The position numbers and the translations under genes are program-made. Positions 32,898-41,299 of a stretch of 43,868 nt of DNA are shown one piece after another (position 1 is the stretch's first letter; every line of letters begins with the position of its first letter). Source of the stretch: Eikenella sp963515595. GTDB lineage: Bacteria > Pseudomonadota > Gammaproteobacteria > Burkholderiales > Neisseriaceae. Location of the stretch: NCBI GenBank assembly GCA_963515595.1, contig CAUPYH010000004.1:1-43868 (forward strand), in the 5' to 3' direction. The notes below the pieces were generated by a model. The model searched no databases and had not been told where the DNA came from. It saw only the letters and a program-made list of their open reading frames with translations.

Positions 32898-32932
32898 AAA
32901 GGCTACCTGAAAGTTTCAGGTAGCCTTTTTTT
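32898..32932 (+). terminator. DUS inverted-pair terminator after metS-like gene
   Basis: AAAGGCTACCTGAAA and TTTCAGGTAGCCTTT are adjacent with one base between, followed by a T run. A further uptake sequence follows at 32936. Confidence 0.8.
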
Positions 32933-33050
32933 AGTTTTCAGGTAGCCTGATAAGCAGGGCAGGAACAGCACCGAAGTGGTAAAATCCAGCTTTCGGTTTT
33001 TAGTATGGAAACGGGCAAAAACGGCCCGCAATCAGGAAAGTTTGGCAGAG

Positions 33051-34703
33051 ATGACAGAACAAACAACGCGCGAGAGCATGCAATATGACGTGGTAATCGT
33101 GGGCGCGGGCGTGGCCGGGCTGTCGGCGGCGATACGGCTCAAGCAGCTCGCGGCCGAGTCGGGCGGCGACATCAGCGTGTGCGTGGTGGAAAAAGGCTCG
33201 GAAGTGGGCGCGCATATTTTGTCGGGCGCAGTGTTCAACCCCAAGGCGCTGAACGAGCTGCTGCCCGATTGGCACGAGCGCGGTGCGCCGCTCAAGCAGC
33301 CGGTGGAAGGCGAGCGGCTGCTTTTCCTCACGCGCCAATCCGCGCTGCCGCTGCCCCTTCCGCCCAGCTTCCACAATCGAGGCAACTACATCATCAGCCT
33401 GGGGCTGCTGTGCCGTTGGCTGGCCGAGCAGGCCGAAGGTTTGGGCGTGGAGATTTACCCCGGCTTCGCCGCCGCCGAAGTGCTGTATCGGGCAGACGGC
33501 AGCGTGAAAGGCATCGCCACCGGCGATATGGGCATCGGCAAAGACGGCCGGCCCACCGACGCCTACCAGCCCGGCATGGAGCTGTGGGGGCGGCAGACGG
33601 TGTTTGCCGAAGGCTGCCGCGGTTCGCTCTCCGAACAGCTGATTGCCAAGTTCCAGTTAGACCGCCACAGCCAGCCGCAAACCTACGGCCTGGGCATCAA
33701 GGAGATTTGGGAAGTGCGGCCCGAACAGTCGCAGCCCGGCAAGGTGATGCACACCGTGGGCTGGCCGCTGGATACCCGCACCTACGGCGGCTCCTTCCTC
33801 TATCACTTGGCGGAAAATAAAGTGGCCGTCGGCTTCGTGGTGGGGCTGGACTATCAAAACCCCTATCTCTCGCCGTTTGAAGAGTTTCAACGGTTTAAAA
33901 CCCACCCCGCTATCCGCCCCGTGTTTGAAGGCGGGCGGCGCATTGCCTACGGCGCGCGTGCGCTGGTTGAGGGCGGTTTGCAGAGCCTGCCCAAGCTCAC
34001 TTTCCCCGGCGGCGTGCTGGTGGGCGATGCGGCGGGCTTCCTCAACGTGCCCAGCATCAAAGGCGCGCACACCGCCATGAAATCGGCCATGCTGGCCGCC
34101 GAAGCCGTGTTCGGCGTGCTGCAAAACGGTGCGGCGGAAGAGGAGGGCGCCGAAGCCGCAGCCTATGCCGAAGCCTTCCGCCAATCCTGGCTGCACGACG
34201 AACTCTACCGCGCCCGCAACATCCGCCCCGCCTTCAAATGGGGCTTCTGGCCGGCCATGGGGCTCAACGCGCTGGATGCGTATGTGTTCCGCGGCTGCGC
34301 CCCGTGGACCATCAGCCATCACGGCAGCGACCGCGAGAGCCTGAAGCCCGCCGCCGCGTGCCGCCCCATCGAATACCCCAAGCCGGACGGCCAAGTGTCG
34401 TTCGACCGCGCCAGCAGCGTGTATCTGGCCAACACCCACCACGAAGAAAACCAGCCGCCGCACCTGAAACTCGCCAGCGAACAGGCCGCCATCGAGGTGG
34501 GCTACCGCCGCTTCGCCGCGCCCGAAACGCGCTACTGCCCCGCCGGCGTGTATGAAATCGTGCAGGAAAACGGCCAGCCACGTTTGCAAATCCATGCAGC
34601 CGACTGCATCCACTGCAAAACCTGCGATATCAAAGACCCCGCCGCCAACATCACTTGGACCTGCCCCGAAGGCGGCGGCGGGCCGAACTACGGCGAGATG
34701 TAG
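33051..34703 (+). CDS. Electron transfer flavoprotein-ubiquinone oxidoreductase
   Basis: A 550-residue membrane-associated flavoprotein that passes electrons from electron transfer flavoprotein to the quinone pool. The FAD-binding VVIVGAGVAGLSAAIRL lies at about residues 14-30, and EKGSEVGAHILSGAVFNP is a family signature. GGVLVGDAAGFLNVPSIKG marks the second FAD contact. The C-terminal 4Fe-4S cluster uses four cysteines in RYCPAGVYE and CIHCKTCDIKDP. I chose ATG 33051 (MTEQTTRESMQYD) with AGGAAAG upstream; 25 more in-frame codons exist. etfA and etfB are not in the window. Complete and likely active. Confidence 0.96.
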   Translation: MTEQTTRESMQYDVVIVGAGVAGLSAAIRLKQLAAESGGDISVCVVEKGSEVGAHILSGAVFNPKALNELLPDWHERGAPLKQPVEGERLLFLTRQSALPLPLPPSFHNRGNYIISLGLLCRWLAEQAEGLGVEIYPGFAAAEVLYRADGSVKGIATGDMGIGKDGRPTDAYQPGMELWGRQTVFAEGCRGSLSEQLIAKFQLDRHSQPQTYGLGIKEIWEVRPEQSQPGKVMHTVGWPLDTRTYGGSFLYHLAENKVAVGFVVGLDYQNPYLSPFEEFQRFKTHPAIRPVFEGGRRIAYGARALVEGGLQSLPKLTFPGGVLVGDAAGFLNVPSIKGAHTAMKSAMLAAEAVFGVLQNGAAEEEGAEAAAYAEAFRQSWLHDELYRARNIRPAFKWGFWPAMGLNALDAYVFRGCAPWTISHHGSDRESLKPAAACRPIEYPKPDGQVSFDRASSVYLANTHHEENQPPHLKLASEQAAIEVGYRRFAAPETRYCPAGVYEIVQENGQPRLQIHAADCIHCKTCDIKDPAANITWTCPEGGGGPNYGEM

Positions 34704-34715
34704 CGGCGCTAGGTT

Positions 34716-34873
34716 TCAGGTAGCCTATTTTCAGGTAGCCTATCGGCATACGAAATGCCGGAAGGCTGCCCGAAACAGCAAACGGCAACACGTTTTAACC
34801 CGCATCCGTTTTTCAGGTAGCCCGGGCGCAAATGGGCTACCTGAAAACGGCTTATCTACTTTTCAGGTAGCCC
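34716..34873. repeat. Cluster of five uptake sequences plus hairpin
   Basis: Within about 160 bases lie TTTCAGGTAGCC copies near 34717, 34729, 34813 and 34861 and one inverted copy near 34833. There is also a CGGCAT/ATGCCG hairpin (34744-34760) and a related GGCTGCCCGAAA at 34763, close to the Simonsiella-type dialect. No gene fits here. The last copy ends two bases before the next start codon. Confidence 0.8.
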
Positions 34874-34874
34874 C

Positions 34875-35483
34875 ATGCAACTTCACCATACCCTCACCGA
34901 GCTTACCGCCATTGCCGCCCAACACGACCCGCACTTTCCGGCCAGCCTGCAGGCCGGCTTGAGCCGCGCGGATTTGCAGGCCAAACTCGATGCCGCCGGT
35001 TTCACCCACCGTCCGCCGCAGGAATGGTTTGCGCTCTACGGCTGGCACAACGGCAGCGTGCAGCCGGACAAACAGCCTTTGGACACACCGCTGTTCCATT
35101 ACCATCTCTTCCTTCCCGTGGAAGCGGCGCTGGCCGAGTGGGCATGGCGCATGGAAACCAACTGCCACGAGCCGGATTTCCCCGTGTTCGAGCCGCAATT
35201 GCTGCCGGTGTTCGAATTTGAGGGCGAGTTTTACTGCATCGAATGCGGCGATACGGAGCAGCCCCACGCCCCGGTGTGGTTCGATTTCCACGGCGCCATC
35301 CTTTGCTACGACAGCCTGCACGCCATGCTTGAAGCCAAGCTGGAATGCCATCGGACGACGGGCATCTATGTGCGCGATGCCGACGGCTGGGAAGACTGCG
35401 CCGACGAAGCGGCCTGCGCGGCGGTGCTGCTGAAACACAACCCCTGCCGCGCGAAGGAATTGCGCGATTGCGCACACCCGTGA
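34875..35483 (+). CDS. SMI1/KNR4 (SUKH)-like protein
   Basis: A 202-residue soluble, acidic protein. The segment PQEWFALYGWHNGSVQPDK, followed by TPLFHYHLFLPVEAALAEW, has the Y.WHNG and leading-helix pattern of the SMI1/KNR4 (SUKH) superfamily. Many stand-alone bacterial members are immunity proteins of contact-dependent toxins, but others have unrelated roles. No toxin gene is adjacent, so an immunity role would be that of an orphan. The ATG lies directly behind an uptake sequence (TTTTCAGGTAGCCCC-ATG), leaving no obvious ribosome-binding site except AGG within it. The family call is moderate. Confidence 0.6.
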   Translation: MQLHHTLTELTAIAAQHDPHFPASLQAGLSRADLQAKLDAAGFTHRPPQEWFALYGWHNGSVQPDKQPLDTPLFHYHLFLPVEAALAEWAWRMETNCHEPDFPVFEPQLLPVFEFEGEFYCIECGDTEQPHAPVWFDFHGAILCYDSLHAMLEAKLECHRTTGIYVRDADGWEDCADEAACAAVLLKHNPCRAKELRDCAHP

Positions 35484-35498
35484 GCCCAGGCTACCTGA

Positions 35499-35534
35499 AA
35501 AACCGTATTCCCGAGAATACGGTTTTTTGTTTTG
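35499..35534 (+). terminator. Rho-independent terminator upstream of norB
   Basis: AACCGTATTC and GAATACGGTT form a perfect ten-pair stem with loop CCGA and a long T run. It is preceded by an uptake sequence but not built from one. Confidence 0.9.
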
Positions 35535-35546
35535 CCGCCAGCCCTG

Positions 35547-35608
35547 TTGACGCAAATTAATACTTTTTAGCTAGATATTTCATGACAAGAAATGGCTATA
35601 GTAGCCAT
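35547..35608 (+). promoter_or_regulatory. Putative norB promoter and operator
   Basis: TTGACG (35547-35552) is a good -35 box; TAGATA (35572-35577) is a possible but widely spaced -10. It overlaps two dyads: ATTTC-N7-GAAAT (35577-35593) and the perfect ATGGCTA-TAG-TAGCCAT (35592-35608). In Neisseria norB is repressed by the NO sensor NsrR, so one dyad may be its site. This assignment is inference only. Confidence 0.45.
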
Positions 35609-35697
35609 GGGAACAGGTGACCTCGTTTCGGGCAGTTTCTTGCCCGGGCGGCGGCATCAGTTTGAAATCACCACAAACCAATTTTAGAGGATTAATA

Positions 35698-37953
35698 ATG
35701 GGACAATATAAGAAATTATGGTTGTCGCTCATCGCAGTTTTGACGATAACCTTTTCAATATTGGGCTATTTGGGCGTGGAGGTATACCGTCAGGCACCTC
35801 CGTTCCCGGAAGCCTATGTATCGGCCGACGGCAAAACCGTAATCAGCAAAGACGACGTGCTGGCCGGCCAGTCTGCCTGGCAGAGTACCGGCGGTATGGA
35901 GCTGGGCTCGATTCTCGGCCACGGCGCTTACCAAGCCCCCGACTGGACGGCCGATTGGCTGCACCGCGAATTGGTGGCTTGGTTGAATATCCGTTCGCAA
36001 GAGCAGCACGGTAAGATGTTCGACGAGCTCAATGCCGACCAACAGGCTGCGCTGAAAGCTGCGCTCACGGAAGAATACCGCAACGGCAGCCGCATGGGCG
36101 CCGACGGCAAAGTGGTGTTGAGCAATACCCGCATCAAAGCCATCGAAGCGGTTGCCCCGTACTACATCAAGCTGTACGGCAACGACCCGTCTATGGAGAA
36201 AACCCGCGAACACTTCGCGATGAAAAACAACACGCTGCCGGATGAAACCCGCCGCCAGCGCCTGACCAACTTCTTCTTCTGGACGTCTTGGGCCGCCGCC
36301 ACCAACCGCCCGAACCACGACGCCACCTACACCAACAACTGGCCGCACGAACCTTTGATCAACAACGTGCCGACCACGGAAAACGTGATGTGGTCTGTGG
36401 CCAGTATCGTGTTCCTGTTGGCCGGTATCGGCCTCTTGGTGTGGGGCTGGTCTTTCCTGCACAAACACGAAATCGAGCCGCAGCTGCCGGATACCGATCC
36501 GATCAGCAAAGTGCAGCTCACGCCTTCGCAACGCGCGCTGGGCAAATATGTGTTCCTCACCGTGGCGCTGTTTATCGTGCAGATTCTGCTCGGCGGCCTC
36601 ACTGCGCACTACACCGTGGAAGGCCAGCGTTTCTTCGGCATTCCGTTGTCTGACTGGTTCCCCTATGCGTTGGTGCGCACTTGGCACTTGCAATCCGCCA
36701 TCTTCTGGATTGCCACCGGCTTCCTCACTGCCGGCCTGTTCCTAGCCCCGGTGGTAAACGGCGGCAAAGACCCGAAATTCCAGGCACTCGGCGTGAACGC
36801 GCTGTTTGTGGCGCTGTTTATTGTGGTGGGCGGCTCTTACGGCGGCAACTTCCTGGCCTTGAGCCACGCCATGCCCGCACACCTGAATTTCTGGTTCGGC
36901 CACCAAGGCTACGAATACTTGGATTTGGGCCGCTTCTGGCAGATTCTGCTGATGGTCGGCCTTCTGCTGTGGCTGTTCCTGATGCTGCGCTGTACCGTGT
37001 CTGCGTTTAAAGACAAAAACGCCGATAAAAACCTGCTGGCCATTTTCGTGGCCTCCATGGTGGGCGTGGGCGTGTTCTACGCACCCGGCTTGCTCTACGG
37101 CGAGCACGACAGCCTTACCGTGATGGACTACTGGCGTTGGTGGGTGGTGCATCTGTGGGTGGAAGGCTTCTTTGAAGTGTTCGCCACCGTGGCACTGGCC
37201 TTCATTTTCTACAACTTGGGTTTGGTAAGCCGCAAATCGGCTACTGTGGCCTCATTGGTTGCCGCTTCGCTGTTTATGGTTGGCGGTGTGCCCGGCACGT
37301 TCCACCACCTGTATTTTGCCGGTACCACCACGCCGATTATGGCCGTGGGCGCCTCCTTCTCCGCTTTAGAAGTGGTGCCGCTGATTTTGCTGGGCAAGGA
37401 AGCGCATGAACATTGGGCCTACCAGCACGCCACCCCGTGGATGAAGCGCCTGCGCTGGCCGCTGATGTGTTTCGTGGCCGTGGCTTTCTGGAATATGATC
37501 GGTGCCGGTGTATTCGGCTTCCTGATCAACCCGCCGATTTCCCTGTTCTACCTGCAAGGACTGAATACCACTGCCGTGCACGCCCATGCCGCGCTGTTCG
37601 GTGTATACGGCTTCCTCGCCTTGGGCTTTGTGCTGCTGGTAGCACGCTACCTGAAACCGGATTATGAGTTTGAAGAAAAACTGATGAGCTACGGCTTCTG
37701 GATGCTGAACCTCGGCCTGGTGGGCATGATCGCCACCAGCCTGCTGCCTGCCGGTGTGATTCAAATCTATGCTGCTATTCACGACGGTTTGTGGATGGCC
37801 CGCAGCGAAGGCTTTATGCAGCAGGATTCGCTGGTGATGCTGCGCTGGATTCGTACCATTTCCGACTTGGTATTTATCGCCGGCGGCTGCTGTGTGGCCT
37901 GGCAGGCAACTAAAATCGTGTTCAGCAAAGGCACCGGCAAGAAAACTGCCTAA
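35698..37953 (+). CDS. norB: Quinol-dependent nitric oxide reductase (qNOR)
   Basis: A 751-residue inner-membrane enzyme reducing 2 NO to N2O with quinol electrons, giving anaerobic respiration and NO defence. The long N-terminal extension (about residues 1-220: one helix, then a periplasmic domain with GQSAWQSTGGMELGSILGHG) marks the single-subunit qNOR type. The haem and non-haem iron ligands are visible: His in RTWHLQSAIFW, His and Glu in VVHLWVEGFFEVFAT, the His pair in GTFHHLYF and His in AVHAHAALFGVYG. ATG 35698 follows AGAGGATTAATA. It stands alone with its own promoter region. No norC, aniA or nsrR lies in the window. Confidence 0.97.
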   Translation: MGQYKKLWLSLIAVLTITFSILGYLGVEVYRQAPPFPEAYVSADGKTVISKDDVLAGQSAWQSTGGMELGSILGHGAYQAPDWTADWLHRELVAWLNIRSQEQHGKMFDELNADQQAALKAALTEEYRNGSRMGADGKVVLSNTRIKAIEAVAPYYIKLYGNDPSMEKTREHFAMKNNTLPDETRRQRLTNFFFWTSWAAATNRPNHDATYTNNWPHEPLINNVPTTENVMWSVASIVFLLAGIGLLVWGWSFLHKHEIEPQLPDTDPISKVQLTPSQRALGKYVFLTVALFIVQILLGGLTAHYTVEGQRFFGIPLSDWFPYALVRTWHLQSAIFWIATGFLTAGLFLAPVVNGGKDPKFQALGVNALFVALFIVVGGSYGGNFLALSHAMPAHLNFWFGHQGYEYLDLGRFWQILLMVGLLLWLFLMLRCTVSAFKDKNADKNLLAIFVASMVGVGVFYAPGLLYGEHDSLTVMDYWRWWVVHLWVEGFFEVFATVALAFIFYNLGLVSRKSATVASLVAASLFMVGGVPGTFHHLYFAGTTTPIMAVGASFSALEVVPLILLGKEAHEHWAYQHATPWMKRLRWPLMCFVAVAFWNMIGAGVFGFLINPPISLFYLQGLNTTAVHAHAALFGVYGFLALGFVLLVARYLKPDYEFEEKLMSYGFWMLNLGLVGMIATSLLPAGVIQIYAAIHDGLWMARSEGFMQQDSLVMLRWIRTISDLVFIAGGCCVAWQATKIVFSKGTGKKTA

Positions 37954-37983
37954 TATGCCGCAGCTTGAACCTTGATTGAAGAG

Positions 37984-38018
37984 AAGGCTACCTGAAAAAT
38001 GTTTCAGGTAGCCTTTCT
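37984..38018 (+). terminator. DUS inverted-pair terminator after norB
   Basis: AAGGCTACCTGAAA and TTTCAGGTAGCCTTTCTT, about 30 bases past the stop. Confidence 0.8.
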
Positions 38019-38043
38019 TGCAGGAAAGCTTGCACGGTATGTA

Positions 38044-38068
38044 GCGTGTGTGCCACGGGCACACACGC
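38044..38068. repeat. Perfect 11-bp palindromic hairpin
   Basis: GCGTGTGTGCC and GGCACACACGC with loop ACG. A GC-rich, very stable hairpin between two uptake-sequence repeats downstream of norB; it probably belongs to a dispersed palindrome family. Confidence 0.65.
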
Positions 38069-38099
38069 TGTTTCAGGTAGCCTGTTGATCAGGCAGGGT

Positions 38100-38170
38100 G
38101 TAGGTTGGGTTAGTAACCCTAACATTTCACTTTAATTTGTTGGGTTACGCCTGCGGCTAACCCAACCTAC
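38100..38170. repeat. REP-like inverted repeat (GTAGGTTGGGTTAG)
   Basis: GTAGGTTGGGTTAG (38100-38113) is perfectly complementary to CTAACCCAACCTAC (38157-38170). The same type of TAGGTTGGGTTA palindrome is dispersed in many bacterial genomes. It lies between norB and the convergent orphan gene. Confidence 0.7.
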
Positions 38171-38179
38171 TTTGCTGAC

Positions 38180-38896
38180 CTACGGCTGCTGCTGATTGGG
38201 GAAATGCAGTAGCTTCGGGCTGTCTGGGTGCACTTGCCTTTCAAAAATGCAGGCTCGGCCGCTATAGAAATCGGGGTTGAATAAGTCGATACCGAAATGG
38301 CCGCAATAGCGTTCCACCATTTCCGGGGTAAGCCGGTCTTTGATGCGCCGGGCTTGGTATTGTTCTAACTCTTCAAATGGGAAGGGCTCGCCCCATTCTT
38401 CAAATTCCCAGCGGCTTTCACGGTGTGCTAATACATATCGGCCGGGAATTTTATAGTAGTAGTCGGTTGGCGTACCTATTTTTTCGGCGCGAGTGCCATC
38501 CATATAAATAAACTGGGTTGAACCTGGTTGGTCGTTGGGAATATCTTTTACCATCACTACTGATACTTCACGAATTCCAAGTGTTTTGCACAAATAACGG
38601 GGATCGGAGTTAAGGTCAGTTCCCTGCATGCCGTTATCCACATAAACGCACCATGGGGACTGGGTTTCGGAAATCATTGCTTTGGAGGAATGTAGCGTCA
38701 GCGGCAGCAGGCTGTTCAATCTTTGCTCCCATGTGCCGCCAATCTCAATCTTTTGTACAGGCACTTCACGATATTTATCCCGTTTACGCTCCCACTGGGC
38801 TATACAGTCAACCAGCTTGTCATAGGGAATTTCCAAAAAGGCCATGATATTGGTGGTGGGGGCGTAACGGTGGAGGAAGAAATCGGGATCGCGCAT
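38180..38896 (-). CDS. Orphan hypothetical protein
   Basis: A 238-residue soluble protein, somewhat less GC-rich than its neighbours, with no signal peptide or membrane helix. It is rich in Tyr, Trp, Asp and Glu (PTDYYYKIPGRYVLAHRESR, WEFEEWGEPFPFEELEQYQ). Such composition is common among immunity proteins of polymorphic toxins and phage-related orphan genes, but I cannot assign a family. AAGG stands before the ATG at 38896. It lies between terminator-like repeats on both sides, so it is an independent unit, convergent with norB. Candidate for a transferred accessory gene. Confidence 0.65.
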   Translation of the reverse strand: MRDPDFFLHRYAPTTNIMAFLEIPYDKLVDCIAQWERKRDKYREVPVQKIEIGGTWEQRLNSLLPLTLHSSKAMISETQSPWCVYVDNGMQGTDLNSDPRYLCKTLGIREVSVVMVKDIPNDQPGSTQFIYMDGTRAEKIGTPTDYYYKIPGRYVLAHRESRWEFEEWGEPFPFEELEQYQARRIKDRLTPEMVERYCGHFGIDLFNPDFYSGRACIFERQVHPDSPKLLHFPNQQQP

Positions 38897-38924
38897 GGTT
38901 TTGCCTTAGTTGTTGTGGGGCATA

Positions 38925-38958
38925 GGGCTACCTGAAAAATGTTTCAGGTAGCCTTTTT
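38925..38958 (-). terminator. DUS inverted pair overlapping the rarA stop
   Basis: AGGGCTACCTGAAAAA and TTTCAGGTAGCCTTTTT. On the minus strand the rarA frame ends inside the right arm: AAA AAG GCT ACC TGA, so the repeat encodes KKAT and the stop codon. Confidence 0.8.
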
Positions 38959-40284
38959 GTCTTCCGGCTGTGTGGTGCTGTTTTGTGCGGCTTCGTCCAA
39001 ATCTTTGAGCCAGGATAATTTTTCGGCGATTTTGGCTTCGAGGCCGCGTGGCACGGGTTGGTAGAAATCGGGCTCGGCCAGGCCTTCGGGCATATAGGTT
39101 TCGCCGGCGGCGTAGGCGTGCGGTTCGTCGTGGGCGTAGCGGTAGGCGCGGCCGTAGCCGAGCTCTTGCATGAGCTTGGTGGGGGCGTTGCGCAGGTGGG
39201 GCGGCACTTCGGCGCTGCCGTGTTGCTTCACGAATTGGCGCATTTGGTTGTAGGCGGTGTAGCCGGCGTTGGATTTGGCGGCGGCGGCCAGGTAGAGTAC
39301 GGTTTGGGCGAGGGCGAGCTCGCCTTCGGGGGAGCCGAGGCGTTCGTAGGTGTGGGCGGCCTCGTTGGCGATGGTGAGGGCGCGGGGGTCGGCCAGGCCG
39401 ATGTCTTCCCAGGCCATCCGGACGATGCGGCGGGCAAGGTAGCGGGGGTCGGCGCCGCCGTCGAGCATGCGGCAGAGCCAGTAGAGGGCGGCGTTGGGGT
39501 GGGAGCCGCGCACGGATTTGTGCAGGGCGGAGATTTGGTTGTAGAAGCTTTCGCCGCCTTTGTCGAAACGACGGATTTGGCTGCCGAGGCTGTCGGCCAG
39601 AAAATCGGCGTTGAGCCGGCTGATGCGGCGGGTGGCGGCGGCGCGCAGGAGCTGTTCGAGCAGGTTTAGCAGGCGGCGGGCGTCGCCGTCGGCGGTTTGG
39701 ATGAGCAGTTTTTGCGCGTCTTCTTCGAGGCTGAAGCTACGGTATTCGGGCAGGGCGAACACTTTGGCGGTGAGCTGGGCGAGTTCGTCTGTGGAAAGGG
39801 CTTGCAACACGTAAACTTGGGCGCGGCTGAGTAGGGCGGGATTGACTTCGAAGGAGGGGTTTTCGGTGGTGGCGCCGATGAAGGTGAGCAGGCCGCTTTC
39901 CACATAGGGCAGGAAGGCGTCTTGCTGGGCTTTGTTGAAGCGGTGGACTTCATCGACAAACAAAATGGTGGCGCGGCCTTGCTGGAGGGCGATTTCGGCT
40001 TTGTTGACGGCTTCACGGATGTCTTTCACGCCGGAAAATACGGCGGATACGGGCAGGAATTGGGCGTTGAAGCTCTGCGCGAGGATGCGGGCGAGGGTGG
40101 TTTTGCCTACGCCGGGCGGCCCCCACAGCAGCATGGAGTGAGGCTGCCCGCCTTCCACGGCCACGCGCAGGGGTTTGCCCGTGCCGATCAGGTGCTGCTG
40201 GCCGACTACGTCGTCGAGCGTGTGCGGGCGCAGGCGTTCGGCCAGGGGGGCGGCGGGGGTTTGGGCAAAGAGGTCGTTGGACAT
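38944..40284 (-). CDS. rarA: Replication-associated recombination protein A (AAA+ ATPase)
   Basis: A 446-residue cytosolic AAA+ ATPase (RarA/MgsA, related to WRNIP1) acting at stalled replication forks. PHTLDDVVGQQHLIG opens the ATPase domain, with Walker A GPPGVGKTT near residue 55-63, Walker B LFVDEVHR near 108-115 and sensor 1 GATTENPSFEV. The C-terminal half contains the tetramerisation region (HKSVRGSHPNAALYWLCRML, GYGRAYRYAHDEPHAY), typical of the family. Complete and expected to be functional. The last four residues and the stop codon are provided by an uptake sequence. Confidence 0.96.
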   Translation of the reverse strand: MSNDLFAQTPAAPLAERLRPHTLDDVVGQQHLIGTGKPLRVAVEGGQPHSMLLWGPPGVGKTTLARILAQSFNAQFLPVSAVFSGVKDIREAVNKAEIALQQGRATILFVDEVHRFNKAQQDAFLPYVESGLLTFIGATTENPSFEVNPALLSRAQVYVLQALSTDELAQLTAKVFALPEYRSFSLEEDAQKLLIQTADGDARRLLNLLEQLLRAAATRRISRLNADFLADSLGSQIRRFDKGGESFYNQISALHKSVRGSHPNAALYWLCRMLDGGADPRYLARRIVRMAWEDIGLADPRALTIANEAAHTYERLGSPEGELALAQTVLYLAAAAKSNAGYTAYNQMRQFVKQHGSAEVPPHLRNAPTKLMQELGYGRAYRYAHDEPHAYAAGETYMPEGLAEPDFYQPVPRGLEAKIAEKLSWLKDLDEAAQNSTTQPEDKKAT

Positions 40285-40513
40285 GGCAGGCTACCTGAAA
40301 AGTGGTAAGGCGTTGGAGTGGATTTTATAGCAAATTCTGTGCGGCGGCTTCAGGGGGAAGGGGCGGGTTGTGGTATGATGCGGCGCGATGGGTTTCAGGT
40401 AGCCTTAAGCGCATTGGCTGCGGATAATGAAAGGCTACCTGAAAGCTGTGTTTCCAATTTTCTGAAAATAGCCCGGCACGGGCTGTTTTTAACGTTTGAC
40501 TGATTTTCTCCGT

Positions 40514-41263
40514 ATGCGATTCCGTTTTGATTTTGCGGTGCTGTATGCCTTGCTGGCACTGAATGTGCTGGTGTTTGTGCTGATGCAGCTGCCGGGTTTT
40601 GAATTTTTGCAGCTGGCCGGCCCGTTGTGGCCGCTTGAGCATCCGCGCTACCAATATTGGCAGTGGCTGAGCCATATGTTTTTGCACGCGAATTTCACGC
40701 ATCTGCTGTTTAATATGGTGGTGTTGTGTTCGTTTGCTCCGATGTTGCTGCTGCGTTTCGGCCAGCGGCGCTTTTTGCTGCTGTATTTGCTGTGCGGCTT
40801 GGCCGGGGCGTTGCTTTATACGGGCTGGAACGAATACCTGATTGCCAACGGCGTGCGCAATGTGGCCGAGCAAATCGGGCTGGACGAAGCTACAGTACGC
40901 TCGGCGCTGCTCTCCGGCGGCCTGCCCAATGTGCCCGACGGCTTGGCGATGGCGTTTTATACCCACCTGCTGGGCGCATCGGGCGCGGTATTCGGTGTGC
41001 TCGCGGCGTTTGCGCTGTGCTTCCCGGATGCGCCGCTCACGGTGATGTTTTTGCCGATGCGGATTAAGGCGAAATATTTGGTGCCGGTGGCGGTGGGGTA
41101 TGAGCTGTTTGCCCAGTTCGGCGGGGTATCGCTGTTTGGCGACAACATCGCGCATCTGGCGCACGTGGGCGGCGCGGTGTGCGGCGCGCTGTTAGCCTGG
41201 TATTGGCTCAGTCGCCGCGAGCCGGTGTCGTTTACCGATTCCGGTGCTTCGGATTTCAGGTAG
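40514..41263 (+). CDS. Rhomboid-family intramembrane serine protease
   Basis: A 249-residue inner-membrane protein with about six helices. The catalytic serine is in GASGAVFG (helix 4) and the histidine in HLAHVGGA (helix 6), the Ser-His dyad of rhomboids; HMFLHANFTHLLFNM is the conserved helix 2. Substrates are unknown. ATG 40514 is chosen, although a TTG six codons upstream (40496) is possible and neither has a strong ribosome-binding site. The frame ends GAT TTC AGG TAG, the last three codons belonging to an uptake sequence. It is separate from rarA (divergent) and just 36 bases ahead of thrC. Confidence 0.92.
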   Translation: MRFRFDFAVLYALLALNVLVFVLMQLPGFEFLQLAGPLWPLEHPRYQYWQWLSHMFLHANFTHLLFNMVVLCSFAPMLLLRFGQRRFLLLYLLCGLAGALLYTGWNEYLIANGVRNVAEQIGLDEATVRSALLSGGLPNVPDGLAMAFYTHLLGASGAVFGVLAAFALCFPDAPLTVMFLPMRIKAKYLVPVAVGYELFAQFGGVSLFGDNIAHLAHVGGAVCGALLAWYWLSRREPVSFTDSGASDFR

Positions 41264-41299
41264 CTTTTTTATACAAATCATTATTCCAACGGTGTTTTT

